DNA from: Phytopythium helicoides
Taxonomy: Eukaryota; Oomycota; Peronosporomycetes; Pythiales; Pythiaceae
Direction: 5' to 3'
Assembly (NCBI GenBank): GCA_024867545.1
Contig: JANFNE010000017.1
Location: forward strand, 87,001 to 151,000
Length of the DNA stretch: 64,000 nt
Part shown: piece after piece, positions 42,421-52,840 of the stretch
Layout: every line of letters starts with the position of its first letter
Numbering within the stretch: position 1 is the first letter of the stretch
Notes under the pieces: generated by a model
Databases searched by the model: none
Told to the model about the DNA's origin: nothing
Seen by the model: the letters and a program-made list of their open reading frames with translations, nothing else
Translations under genes and position numbers: made by a program

Positions 42421-44145
42421 GGTCTGCTCGAAACTTGGTTTGATGAATTCGTGCAGAATAGGCAGTACGTAGATCCGATAGGCTTGTTGTGCTGGTCGAG
42501 GTGCTGTATAGTTGACTGAGACCGTGGGTTTGTCTGATCCAGGTTCGATGCAAAAGGGATCTGCCACCAACAAGTAACTGGTTGAAGTTCAGAAGAGGCG
42601 AGCACTCGTGAGAGCTGAAGAACGCATCAGGCTCATCCTCCTTTGGTGCCGCGCGACTCTGAAGTGCACTTGTGCTTTACATTACTGCTCTACATGCATC
42701 TGTACAGTACAATGCACTTGACGATGGCATGGCAGGTGGCGATGTACACATGACACGCCATCGTGTCATGGGCGACTCGCCCTCGACAGTCGACAACGAT
42801 TTGCTCTCCTTGCCTCGTTCTCGTTGTGACGGGCGGAAATTGTTTGTTGTTGTTGATTTTCATATTAAATTGTTTTGTTTAGCTGTAACCATACTTTGAA
42901 TTTGTAAAATAAACTTTATAACCGATAACATATTTATATTGTTATTCTCCAAAGTACTCGATACGGTGTGGCAATCGGTTTCGCGTGGAGGAATTTCGGG
43001 TGCCGAAGTTGAAGTTCGGTGTGGTACAGTGGAGTCCGGCTCACATTACCTCCAAAATGGAGAGACACAGCTGAGCCTGGGCCTTAGGGTTCCATGAACC
43101 ATGGAGCCCTCATCATGTCCACGCACGGTGCGTCGCGATCACTACTGTGGTCAAGTTGACTGTCATCAGTGAGGGACTTCAAGAGCATCCACGCGCCTTT
43201 TGGCGCGGAACGCAAGTACTGTATAAGCTATGTACTAGCACGCGTCATATCTGGTCGAGTGGAGCAAGTACAGAAGTAGCTGCGGCACTGGCAGTCACGT
43301 CAAGTTCACAAGCACCGAACCCAGGTCAGCAAAAGCATGCGATCATATCTGGGCAAAGTAAGTGGAGCGTCGGTATCGACAATGATAATGATGCGGTACG
43401 CTGTTACCGGAAACTCTAGAATGGAAACAGAAGCACAAGTTTTATTTATTTTTTATTTTCAAGCGAGAAGGCCCCACGACAAGTCACCACCTTCACCCCC
43501 AGCAAAGACTCAGTCTTTCGCGTCGTCGTGAGAATCCTCGCCAACTTCAAATGCTCTATACCCGAAGCATGGACGCTATTTGCAGATGTGATCTTAACCT
43601 GAAAGTCTTCTAGCTTGCTCCAGCGGATTGGGTGATCAAAAAGCGCTTTATAATACAGTCTCGGTGGTTCTGCTACTTTGACGAGGTCAGATCCCAAGGG
43701 ATTGTACTGTGGGAGCTGCATATTTAGCAACCAAGCTGCAAGGACTTCTTTCAACTGCTCTACCATCTGAACCATTTTGTGAGCTGAGCAATTTGATGAG
43801 CAAAGTTCAGTACAGTACATGCGGTTCAGTATTCGCGACCGCCAAATTCAGCCAGCACGAAGATGAGCAGCTCAGATTCTGAACTTCAACCAGCAGGTTG
43901 CAGCTGCCGGATCCATTTGGAACGCGCGCTTGATTTCTATCCCTCGCGCCGTGCGATTAACACCGTCGACATGCAACTCCTGACGCCTCGCTCCTTGGAA
44001 AAACCAAATGACTTCTGCTTCGAGCACTGTCGCTACCCACTTCATGTGCACCTCGAACGTCAGAGGCGGGGAGAGTAGCCCCTCTCAGACCCCCAATACC
44101 GCCACATGTCGAAGTCCACAGCCAAGTCGGGAGCTTCCCATGATC
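42421..44145. other. Centre (loop) of the array B palindrome
   Basis: About 1.7 kb separating the two arms. The edges keep weak inverted similarity (5' leaders of B2 and B3), while the middle is unique. It has an AT-rich stretch at about 42840-42960 and an unrecognised minus-strand open frame at 43446-43820. Confidence 0.6.
43446..43820 (-). other. Unrecognised open frame in the palindrome centre
   Basis: 124 codons. The part from MVQMVEQLKEVLAAWLLNMQ through PPRLYYKALFDHPIRWSKLE has the composition of a real protein, but there is no family match from memory, no promoter element and no splice partner that I can see. It may be a fragment of a gene trapped between the inverted arms. Confidence 0.3.
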
Positions 44146-44163
44146 GGTCATTCCTCATTTTGC
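44146..44163 (+). promoter_or_regulatory. Inr + FPR core promoter of B3
   Basis: GGTCATTCCTCATTTTGC, about 80-90 bp before the ATG at 44240. It is similar to the B2 element and distinct from B1/B4/B5. Confidence 0.7.
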
Positions 44164-44239
44164 TTCGACTTCGACAGCAGCCGAGTCTCACGCTCAAGCC
44201 ATCAAGTCGACTACTGCTCCTGTAACGAAGCGAACAAGC

Positions 44240-45685
44240 ATGAAGGACCTCGAAGCCGCCACCACACCCACGTACGAGCAGCACGCTTCACCAAAACTGT
44301 CCGTCAACGGAGACGAGAAGCTGCATGACCGCCCAACCAACTCGCCATCCATCTGGCTGCTACTCGCCATCTCCATGCCACGCATGGCGCTCAACATGGC
44401 GTGGGCAGCCCAGTGGGCCGCGCTCGGACCGTACCTCCAGACCATGATCCCGAGCTTCGCCGTGCAGCTCACGCAGCTCATCGGCCCCATCGTCGGTATC
44501 CTCGTCGGACCCACCGTCGGCGTCTTCAGCGACCGCAGCACCAACAAGTGGGGTCGACGTCGCCCCTTCCTCGCCACCGCCGCCGTCACAAGCGTCATCT
44601 GCTGGATCCTCATGGGCTACACGCGCGACATCGGCGACGCCCTCGGAGACGTCGGCGACGGAAGCACCGGCACCGTCACCAGGCGCACATGGACCGCCTT
44701 CTTCTCGGTCGTGTTCTACGTTTGGATGGATGTGACGGTGAACGTGGTGCAGGCGCCCGCGTATCTGCTGGTGGCTGACTTGGCTGGGGACCGGCAGACG
44801 ACGGGGGCCGCGCTGGGCCAGGGCTGGGCGACGCTCGGCGCCATCCTCGTGGCCGTGTACATCGACGCGTTCGGTCCGGCCTACAACACCATGCACTGGT
44901 TCATGGGGATGCTGTCCGTCGTGATGGTCGTCACGGTGGGTGTTGCATGCGTCGCCGCGAAGGAGACGCCGCTGGACCCGAGCTCGATCGAGGCCAAGTC
45001 GTCGCTCGAGGCCGTCAAGCACGCGTTCCAGCAGATCTGGTACGGCGTCAAGGCGCTTCCGGGTGTGCTCATCATCTACGCCCTCATGCTCACGCTGCTC
45101 GAGTACGGCTACACGGCGTACAACGGCAGCAAGGGTCAGTTCTTCGGCCTCGAGGTGTACGGCGGCTCGTCGACGGGCGCCGACACGTGTGACCCGTGCT
45201 CGGCCGAGCAGACGGCGTACAACCACGGCGTGAGCATTGCCGGCGGCCGCGGAGACATGATGTTCAACATCGTGGGCTACGTGTTCTCGTGGTGCCTGCC
45301 GTTCCTGGTGCGCTGGTTCGGCGCCAAGTGGGTCATCACGATCGCGTGCATCCCGCAGATGCTGCTGTTGATCATGGCCTGGACCAAGAACGTCACGTTC
45401 GACCTGTTCGTGGTGGCGGCCACGGGCATCTCGCAGTCGGCCATCTTCGCGCTCATGGTGCCGTCCATCATCCACGTGTTCGGCGCCGATGTGGACATTG
45501 GCGTGTACGTGGGTGCGTTGAACTCGGCCAACTGTCTGGGTCAGTTCCTGGAGTTCGCGATGGCGTCTGCGCTGGTGGAGTCGTCTCTGGGTTACAAGCT
45601 GCCAGTGTTCCTTGGTGGCATCACGAGTCTGGCGGCGTTCGTGATTGGCATCTTCTTTTTCAAGATCAAGATGTACAAGATGTAG
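44240..45685 (+). CDS. GPH/SUT-like sugar transporter, array B copy 3 (B3)
   Basis: 481 aa, the first plus-strand copy, paired with B2 across the palindrome centre. It carries one private change (RPTNSPSIW instead of RPANSPSIW). The rest of the protein equals the other B copies. It is intronless and followed directly by the GA-rich simple repeat. Confidence 0.92.
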   Translation: MKDLEAATTPTYEQHASPKLSVNGDEKLHDRPTNSPSIWLLLAISMPRMALNMAWAAQWAALGPYLQTMIPSFAVQLTQLIGPIVGILVGPTVGVFSDRSTNKWGRRRPFLATAAVTSVICWILMGYTRDIGDALGDVGDGSTGTVTRRTWTAFFSVVFYVWMDVTVNVVQAPAYLLVADLAGDRQTTGAALGQGWATLGAILVAVYIDAFGPAYNTMHWFMGMLSVVMVVTVGVACVAAKETPLDPSSIEAKSSLEAVKHAFQQIWYGVKALPGVLIIYALMLTLLEYGYTAYNGSKGQFFGLEVYGGSSTGADTCDPCSAEQTAYNHGVSIAGGRGDMMFNIVGYVFSWCLPFLVRWFGAKWVITIACIPQMLLLIMAWTKNVTFDLFVVAATGISQSAIFALMVPSIIHVFGADVDIGVYVGALNSANCLGQFLEFAMASALVESSLGYKLPVFLGGITSLAAFVIGIFFFKIKMYKM

Positions 45686-47487
45686 ATTGATTGAGAGCGA
45701 CTCTCTGAGAGAGAGAGCGAGAGTGAGCGAGTGAGTGAGTGGTTGGGTGGGTGGATGCTTGTTTATAAGTCGCGAGTCTCACTAGTGCAAGTGCGATGAC
45801 GTTGGCGTAATGTTCAGAAAGGTTTCCCTTTTCCCTTTTTGTTGAGCAAGATGTGAGGTCTTGTGATTTTGGTTTCTAGATGTTCTCGATAGTGAAGCAT
45901 TGAAAGCTTGAGCCACGACGCAACACATTGTTGTGGCCTCTCCTACTTGTACAGCAATATGTGTTGTAGCTCATCTGTTTGTGCGCTACCAAGTGTAGAG
46001 TACCAACCTCATTTAATCCGCCGATTTGACGTTTATCCAGGAAATAGCTGCTCATGACAAGATATCCCTGAAGAACTCGATCCGATGCGGTAAGCTACAT
46101 CAAGTGCATATACAAGTGTGTAGCTGGTACCTGACGAGATCTGTGCTATGCTCACGCCAAAGTGGACAGTCGATGATTGCTGCACTGCAAGCGTGGTGAC
46201 GACCTCAGAAAGGTCAAGTGTAGGGGGAAACGAGCTCAGTCATCTCGCTCTCGATCGATGGGTTGTGCTGCTGTCCTATTCACATAGCTCTGAACGTTTT
46301 CCCGATCTCATCGGATCGGATCCGAACTCTAGCCGAGTCATTGATGTAATCCCGAGGAGCATTTGTCCACACCAATACCAGCATCCCCTCGCCACAATCT
46401 CACTTGAGTTTGGCTCTATGCATGCTCGTATTTTGAAACTGCATCCACTCCGCAAGGGCTCACGAGGCGGCTGGTCATGGTGGCTCCCCGCCCCTATCCA
46501 CGTGCGGGGTGTATTGTACAACTTCCCTTTGCAGCACATCAGTCCTGCCACAATTATAAGTCCTGCGGATAGTATCCTGGCGAGGCAATGAATACTGTGC
46601 ATAATGGAGCGCAAACAACTTTCTCTCTAGATTGGTGATGATGAGTTGGCTTCTCGAAAAACGACGGGTCATGCGAGTCGTTGGCTCTATCGATATATAT
46701 GTACACTTCAAGCAGGAGTCCTGTGGTCTCGGTCTTGAGCCGCAGAGTGGCCACCAGTATCTAATCCCACTGGATTGCTTTCTACACATGCACACTGCAA
46801 ACAACTTTTTTTTGTCTATAAGTGCTGTACCGTATTGTGCAATGTCGAGATACAAAGTGAAGCTTCAACTCCGGCAAACGAAACTCCTCCACGCGACTGC
46901 GATTGCCGCTCCGTCCACGGTTCGTACTGAAAAATGTTCAGTTTCGCAACTCATACTGAAAGCATTGTATAATGATTTGTAGAGGGCATTTTCGGTAGCC
47001 AATCCATCTGGATCTCAACATTTATAGCAGATCATGCAGTTACCAAAAACATGCACACCCGACTCAGTAAAATCGCCAAACCACCGGCAGCCACCACGCG
47101 ACTGTCGCCTCGACTTGCCACGCCAAGCTATCCAGATACCAGCGGCATCACTACTAGCACGCCTACGCCGTCGTGGATTTCAGTGCTGTAATTGCACATC
47201 AGGACCCACTCATGAAGACTGAGATGTGCTTGGTCTGTCTGGTGAATTCTTCAGCTCCGATGTCTTCAGTTCTGATGTCTTTCGTCAGCTCCTATGGCGC
47301 CCGCCTCTGCGGAACTTCAACCAGTTACTTGCTGGTGGCGGATCCTTTTTGCATCGAGGCCCATTCATTGCCACTGTAGCGACAGCCGTGCTGCAACTCG
47401 GTTTTGCCCTCTCCGGTGACTACATCAAACCAGCGTCGTCCCGGCCCGAAACGACCTCGACGACAGACCAACCCGTCGAGACAAATT
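45686..47487. repeat. Array B spacer between B3 and B4
   Basis: Together with B4 this forms a 3338-bp unit (45686-49023) repeated exactly in length at 49024-52361. Just after the B3 stop the sequence GAGCGACTCTCTGAGAGAGA can fold into a short hairpin and is followed by (GAGT)n-type repeats (to about 45745). Confidence 0.8.
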
Positions 47488-47506
47488 GATCATTCCTCAA
47501 TTCACC
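47488..47506 (+). promoter_or_regulatory. Inr + FPR core promoter of B4
   Basis: GATCATTCCTCAATTCACC, about 75-90 bp before the ATG at 47578 and identical to the B1 and B5 elements. Confidence 0.75.
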
Positions 47507-47577
47507 AAGGATTCACCACCTCCGTCGACTCGACACCAGCACAGCGACCAGCCACCACGGCAAGTCGCCAAGGAGCC

Positions 47578-49023
47578 ATGACGGACCTCGAAGCTGCAAC
47601 TACGCCGAACTATAACCAGCACGCTTCCCCAAAACTGTCCGTCAACGGAGACGAGAAGCTGCATGACCGCCCAGCCAACTCGCCATCCATCTGGCTGCTA
47701 CTCGCCATCTCCATGCCACGCATGGCGCTCAACATGGCGTGGGCCGCCCAGTGGGCCGCGCTCGGACCGTACCTCCAAACCATGATCCCGAGCTTCGCCG
47801 TGCAGCTCACGCAGCTCATCGGCCCCATCGTCGGCATCCTCGTCGGACCCACCGTCGGCGTCTTCAGCGACCGCAGCACCAACAAGTGGGGTCGACGTCG
47901 CCCCTTCCTCGCCACCGCCGCCGTCACAAGCGTCATCTGCTGGATCCTCATGGGCTACACGCGCGACATCGGCGACGCCCTCGGAGACGTCGGCGACGGA
48001 AGCACCGGCACCGTCACCAGGCGCACATGGACCGCCTTCTTCTCGGTCGTGTTCTACGTTTGGATGGATGTGACGGTGAACGTGGTGCAGGCGCCCGCGT
48101 ATCTGCTGGTGGCTGACTTGGCTGGGGACCGGCAGACGACGGGGGCCGCGCTGGGCCAGGGCTGGGCGACGCTCGGCGCCATCCTCGTGGCCGTGTACAT
48201 CGACGCGTTCGGTCCGGCCTACAACACCATGCACTGGTTCATGGGGATGCTGTCCGTCGTGATGGTCGTCACGGTGGGTGTTGCATGCGTCGCCGCGAAG
48301 GAGACGCCGCTGGACCCGAGCTCGATCGAGGCCAAGTCGTCGCTCGAGGCCGTCAAGCACGCGTTCCAGCAGATCTGGTACGGCGTCAAGGCGCTTCCGG
48401 GTGTGCTCATCATCTACGCCCTCATGCTCACGCTGCTCGAGTACGGCTACACGGCGTACAACGGCAGCAAGGGTCAGTTCTTCGGCCTCGAGGTGTACGG
48501 CGGCTCGTCGACGGGCGCCGACACGTGTGACCCGTGCTCGGCCGAGCAGACGGCGTACAACCACGGCGTGAGCATTGCCGGCGGCCGCGGAGACATGATG
48601 TTCAACATCGTGGGCTACGTGTTCTCGTGGTGCCTGCCGTTCCTGGTGCGCTGGTTCGGCGCCAAGTGGGTCATCACGATCGCGTGCATCCCGCAGATGC
48701 TGCTGTTGATCATGGCCTGGACCAAGAACGTCACGTTCGACCTGTTCGTGGTGGCGGCCACGGGCATCTCGCAGTCGGCCATCTTCGCGCTCATGGTGCC
48801 GTCCATCATCCACGTGTTCGGCGCCGATGTGGACATTGGCGTGTACGTGGGTGCGTTGAACTCGGCCAACTGTCTGGGTCAGTTCCTGGAGTTCGCGATG
48901 GCGTCTGCGCTGGTGGAGTCGTCTCTGGGTTACAAGCTGCCAGTGTTCCTTGGTGGCATCACGAGTCTGGCGGCGTTCGTGATTGGCATCTTCTTTTTCA
49001 AGATCAAGATGTACAAGATGTAG
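47578..49023 (+). CDS. GPH/SUT-like sugar transporter, array B copy 4 (B4)
   Basis: 481 aa, start MTDLEAATTPNYNQHAS, the same as B1 and B5. The open frame reaches 47404, but that start lies upstream of the core promoter. It is the head of a tandem pair with B5. No frameshift or other damage is seen. Confidence 0.92.
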   Translation: MTDLEAATTPNYNQHASPKLSVNGDEKLHDRPANSPSIWLLLAISMPRMALNMAWAAQWAALGPYLQTMIPSFAVQLTQLIGPIVGILVGPTVGVFSDRSTNKWGRRRPFLATAAVTSVICWILMGYTRDIGDALGDVGDGSTGTVTRRTWTAFFSVVFYVWMDVTVNVVQAPAYLLVADLAGDRQTTGAALGQGWATLGAILVAVYIDAFGPAYNTMHWFMGMLSVVMVVTVGVACVAAKETPLDPSSIEAKSSLEAVKHAFQQIWYGVKALPGVLIIYALMLTLLEYGYTAYNGSKGQFFGLEVYGGSSTGADTCDPCSAEQTAYNHGVSIAGGRGDMMFNIVGYVFSWCLPFLVRWFGAKWVITIACIPQMLLLIMAWTKNVTFDLFVVAATGISQSAIFALMVPSIIHVFGADVDIGVYVGALNSANCLGQFLEFAMASALVESSLGYKLPVFLGGITSLAAFVIGIFFFKIKMYKM

Positions 49024-50825
49024 ATTGATTGAGAGCGACTCTCTGAGAGAGAGAGCGAGAGTGAGCGAGTGAGTGAGTGGTTGGGTGGGTGGATGCTTGT
49101 TTATAAGTCGCGAGTCTCACTAGTGCAAGTGCGATGACGTTGGCGTAATGTTCAGAAAGGTTTCCCTTTTCCCTTTTTGTTGAGCAAGATGTGAGGTCTT
49201 GTGATTTTGGTTTCTAGATGTTCTCGATAGTGAAGCATTGAAAGCTTGAGCCACGACGCAACACATTGTTGTGGCCTCTCCTACTTGTACAGCAATATGT
49301 GTTGTAGCTCATCTGTTTGTGCGCTACCAAGTGTAGAGTACCAACCTCATTTAATCCGCCGATTTGACGTTTATCCAGGAAATAGCTGCTCATGACAAGA
49401 TATCCCTGAAGAACTCGATCCGATGCGGTAAGCTACATCAAGTGCATATACAAGTGTGTAGCTGGTACCTGACGAGATCTGTGCTATGCTCACGCCAAAG
49501 TGGACAGTCGATGATTGCTGCACTGCAAGCGTGGTGACGACCTCAGAAAGGTCAAGTGTAGGGGGAAACGAGCTCAGTCATCTCGCTCTCGATCGATGGG
49601 TTGTGCTGCTGTCCTATTCACATAGCTCTGAACGTTTTCCCGATCTCATCGGATCGGATCCGAACTCTAGCCGAGTCATTGATGTAATCCCGAGGAGCAT
49701 TTGTCCACACCAATACCAGCATCCCCTCGCCACAATCTCACTTGAGTTTGGCTCTATGCATGCTCGTATTTTGAAACTGCATCCACTCCGCAAGGGCTCA
49801 CGAGGCGGCTGGTCATGGTGGCTCCCCGCCCCTATCCACGTGCGGGGTGTATTGTACAACTTCCCTTTGCAGCACATCAGTCCTGCCACAATTATAAGTC
49901 CTGCGGATAGTATCCTGGCGAGGCAATGAATACTGTGCATAATGGAGCGCAAACAACTTTCTCTCTAGATTGGTGATGATGAGTTGGCTTCTCGAAAAAC
50001 GACGGGTCATGCGAGTCGTTGGCTCTATCGATATATATGTACACTTCAAGCAGGAGTCCTGTGGTCTCGGTCTTGAGCCGCAGAGTGGCCACCAGTATCT
50101 AATCCCACTGGATTGCTTTCTACACATGCACACTGCAAACAACTTTTTTTTGTCTATAAGTGCTGTACCGTATTGTGCAATGTCGAGATACAAAGTGAAG
50201 CTTCAACTCCGGCAAACGAAACTCCTCCACGCGACTGCGATTGCCGCTCCGTCCACGGTTCGTACTGAAAAATGTTCAGTTTCGCAACTCATACTGAAAG
50301 CATTGTATAATGATTTGTAGAGGGCATTTTCGGTAGCCAATCCATCTGGATCTCAACATTTATAGCAGATCATGCAGTTACCAAAAACATGCACACCCGA
50401 CTCAGTAAAATCGCCAAACCACCGGCAGCCACCACGCGACTGTCGCCTCGACTTGCCACGCCAAGCTATCCAGATACCAGCGGCATCACTACTAGCACGC
50501 CTACGCCGTCGTGGATTTCAGTGCTGTAATTGCACATCAGGACCCACTCATGAAGACTGAGATGTGCTTGGTCTGTCTGGTGAATTCTTCAGCTCCGATG
50601 TCTTCAGTTCTGATGTCTTTCGTCAGCTCCTATGGCGCCCGCCTCTGCGGAACTTCAACCAGTTACTTGCTGGTGGCGGATCCTTTTTGCATCGAGGCCC
50701 ATTCATTGCCACTGTAGCGACAGCCGTGCTGCAACTCGGTTTTGCCCTCTCCGGTGACTACATCAAACCAGCGTCGTCCCGGCCCGAAACGACCTCGACG
50801 ACAGACCAACCCGTCGAGACAAATT
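49024..50825. repeat. Array B spacer between B4 and B5
   Basis: Sequence read against 45686-47487 appears identical, including the hairpin and GA-rich repeat after the stop. This indicates a very recent tandem duplication. Confidence 0.8.
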
Positions 50826-50844
50826 GATCATTCCTCAATTCACC
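50826..50844 (+). promoter_or_regulatory. Inr + FPR core promoter of B5
   Basis: GATCATTCCTCAATTCACC, same position relative to the ATG at 50916 as in B4. Confidence 0.75.
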
Positions 50845-50915
50845 AAGGATTCACCACCTCCGTCGACTCGACACCAGCACAGCGACCAGCCACCACGGCA
50901 AGTCGCCAAGGAGCC

Positions 50916-52361
50916 ATGACGGACCTCGAAGCTGCAACTACGCCGAACTATAACCAGCACGCTTCCCCAAAACTGTCCGTCAACGGAGACGAGAAGCTGC
51001 ATGACCGCCCAGCCAACTCGCCATCCATCTGGCTGCTACTCGCCATCTCCATGCCACGCATGGCGCTCAACATGGCGTGGGCCGCCCAGTGGGCCGCGCT
51101 CGGACCGTACCTCCAAACCATGATCCCGAGCTTCGCCGTGCAGCTCACGCAGCTCATCGGCCCCATCGTCGGCATCCTCGTCGGACCCACCGTCGGCGTC
51201 TTCAGCGACCGCAGCACCAACAAGTGGGGTCGACGTCGCCCCTTCCTCGCCACCGCCGCCGTCACAAGCGTCATCTGCTGGATCCTCATGGGCTACACGC
51301 GCGACATCGGCGACGCCCTCGGAGACGTCGGCGACGGAAGCACCGGCACCGTCACCAGGCGCACATGGACCGCCTTCTTCTCGGTCGTGTTCTACGTTTG
51401 GATGGATGTGACGGTGAACGTGGTGCAGGCGCCCGCGTATCTGCTGGTGGCTGACTTGGCTGGGGACCGGCAGACGACGGGGGCCGCGCTGGGCCAGGGC
51501 TGGGCGACGCTCGGCGCCATCCTCGTGGCCGTGTACATCGACGCGTTCGGTCCGGCCTACAACACCATGCACTGGTTCATGGGGATGCTGTCCGTCGTGA
51601 TGGTCGTCACGGTGGGTGTTGCATGCGTCGCCGCGAAGGAGACGCCGCTGGACCCGAGCTCGATCGAGGCCAAGTCGTCGCTCGAGGCCGTCAAGCACGC
51701 GTTCCAGCAGATCTGGTACGGCGTCAAGGCGCTTCCGGGTGTGCTCATCATCTACGCCCTCATGCTCACGCTGCTCGAGTACGGCTACACGGCGTACAAC
51801 GGCAGCAAGGGTCAGTTCTTCGGCCTCGAGGTGTACGGCGGCTCGTCGACGGGCGCCGACACGTGTGACCCGTGCTCGGCCGAGCAGACGGCGTACAACC
51901 ACGGCGTGAGCATTGCCGGCGGCCGCGGAGACATGATGTTCAACATCGTGGGCTACGTGTTCTCGTGGTGCCTGCCGTTCCTGGTGCGCTGGTTCGGCGC
52001 CAAGTGGGTCATCACGATCGCGTGCATCCCGCAGATGCTGCTGTTGATCATGGCCTGGACCAAGAACGTCACGTTCGACCTGTTCGTGGTGGCGGCCACG
52101 GGCATCTCGCAGTCGGCCATCTTCGCGCTCATGGTGCCGTCCATCATCCACGTGTTCGGCGCCGATGTGGACATTGGCGTGTACGTGGGTGCGTTGAACT
52201 CGGCCAACTGTCTGGGTCAGTTCCTGGAGTTCGCGATGGCGTCTGCGCTGGTGGAGTCGTCTCTGGGTTACAAGCTGCCGGTGTTCCTTGGTGGCATCAC
52301 GAGTCTGGCGGCGTTCGTGATTGGCATCTTCTTTTTCAAGATCAAGATGTACAAGATGTAG
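50916..52361 (+). CDS. GPH/SUT-like sugar transporter, array B copy 5 (B5)
   Basis: 481 aa, intact, protein identical to B4. Near the end it has one silent difference (CTGCCGGTG instead of CTGCCAGTG). Its 3' flank, not that of B3 or B4, matches the 3' flank of B1 on the left side, so B1 and B5 are the two outer ends of the palindrome and one unit was added later inside the right arm. Confidence 0.92.
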   Translation: MTDLEAATTPNYNQHASPKLSVNGDEKLHDRPANSPSIWLLLAISMPRMALNMAWAAQWAALGPYLQTMIPSFAVQLTQLIGPIVGILVGPTVGVFSDRSTNKWGRRRPFLATAAVTSVICWILMGYTRDIGDALGDVGDGSTGTVTRRTWTAFFSVVFYVWMDVTVNVVQAPAYLLVADLAGDRQTTGAALGQGWATLGAILVAVYIDAFGPAYNTMHWFMGMLSVVMVVTVGVACVAAKETPLDPSSIEAKSSLEAVKHAFQQIWYGVKALPGVLIIYALMLTLLEYGYTAYNGSKGQFFGLEVYGGSSTGADTCDPCSAEQTAYNHGVSIAGGRGDMMFNIVGYVFSWCLPFLVRWFGAKWVITIACIPQMLLLIMAWTKNVTFDLFVVAATGISQSAIFALMVPSIIHVFGADVDIGVYVGALNSANCLGQFLEFAMASALVESSLGYKLPVFLGGITSLAAFVIGIFFFKIKMYKM

Positions 52362-52840
52362 ATTGATTGAGAGCGACTCTCTGAGAGAGAGAGAGTGGAT
52401 CGAGCAAGAGCGAGAGTGAGTGAGTGAGTGAGTGGTTGGGTGGGTGGATGCTTGTTTATAAGTCGCTAGTCGCAATGTTACTCGCACGGTTGTAACTTGG
52501 ATATTGTGTTCGTCACTGCTGGTGTCATTCGTCGAGATCACTTGCAGCTTGAAATTATACCAGTGATTGTGTTGATCAACATCACACACCAGAAAAAAAA
52601 AACAGTGAAGGAAAGCGTTGCAGTATCCAAGCTCATTACCTATTGGTTTGAAAATGAGTGTTCAGACCATTTGCTGCAAGCGCGTCATTTCCTGGCATCA
52701 TGTGAAGCTGTTTACCGGTAGCACCATTCAAAGATAGACGAGCCAAATTTGGAAGCCTTTGCTCCCAACTGACGCTGGTTCGTGGGTCAAGGTTTTACGT
52801 CGTCGCGTTTTCGTGGATGGAGTCTTCACGCTGATTCTCC
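52362..52840. repeat. Right terminal flank of palindrome
   Basis: Begins with the GA-rich hairpin and simple repeat (52364-52440), here with an extra GAGAGTGGATCGAGCAAG insertion. It then runs into the 5' region of the gene at 52841. Inverted copy at 37069-37540. A 74-codon open frame (52497-52721) is conserved between both copies, but they are too similar for that to be informative. Confidence 0.65.
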
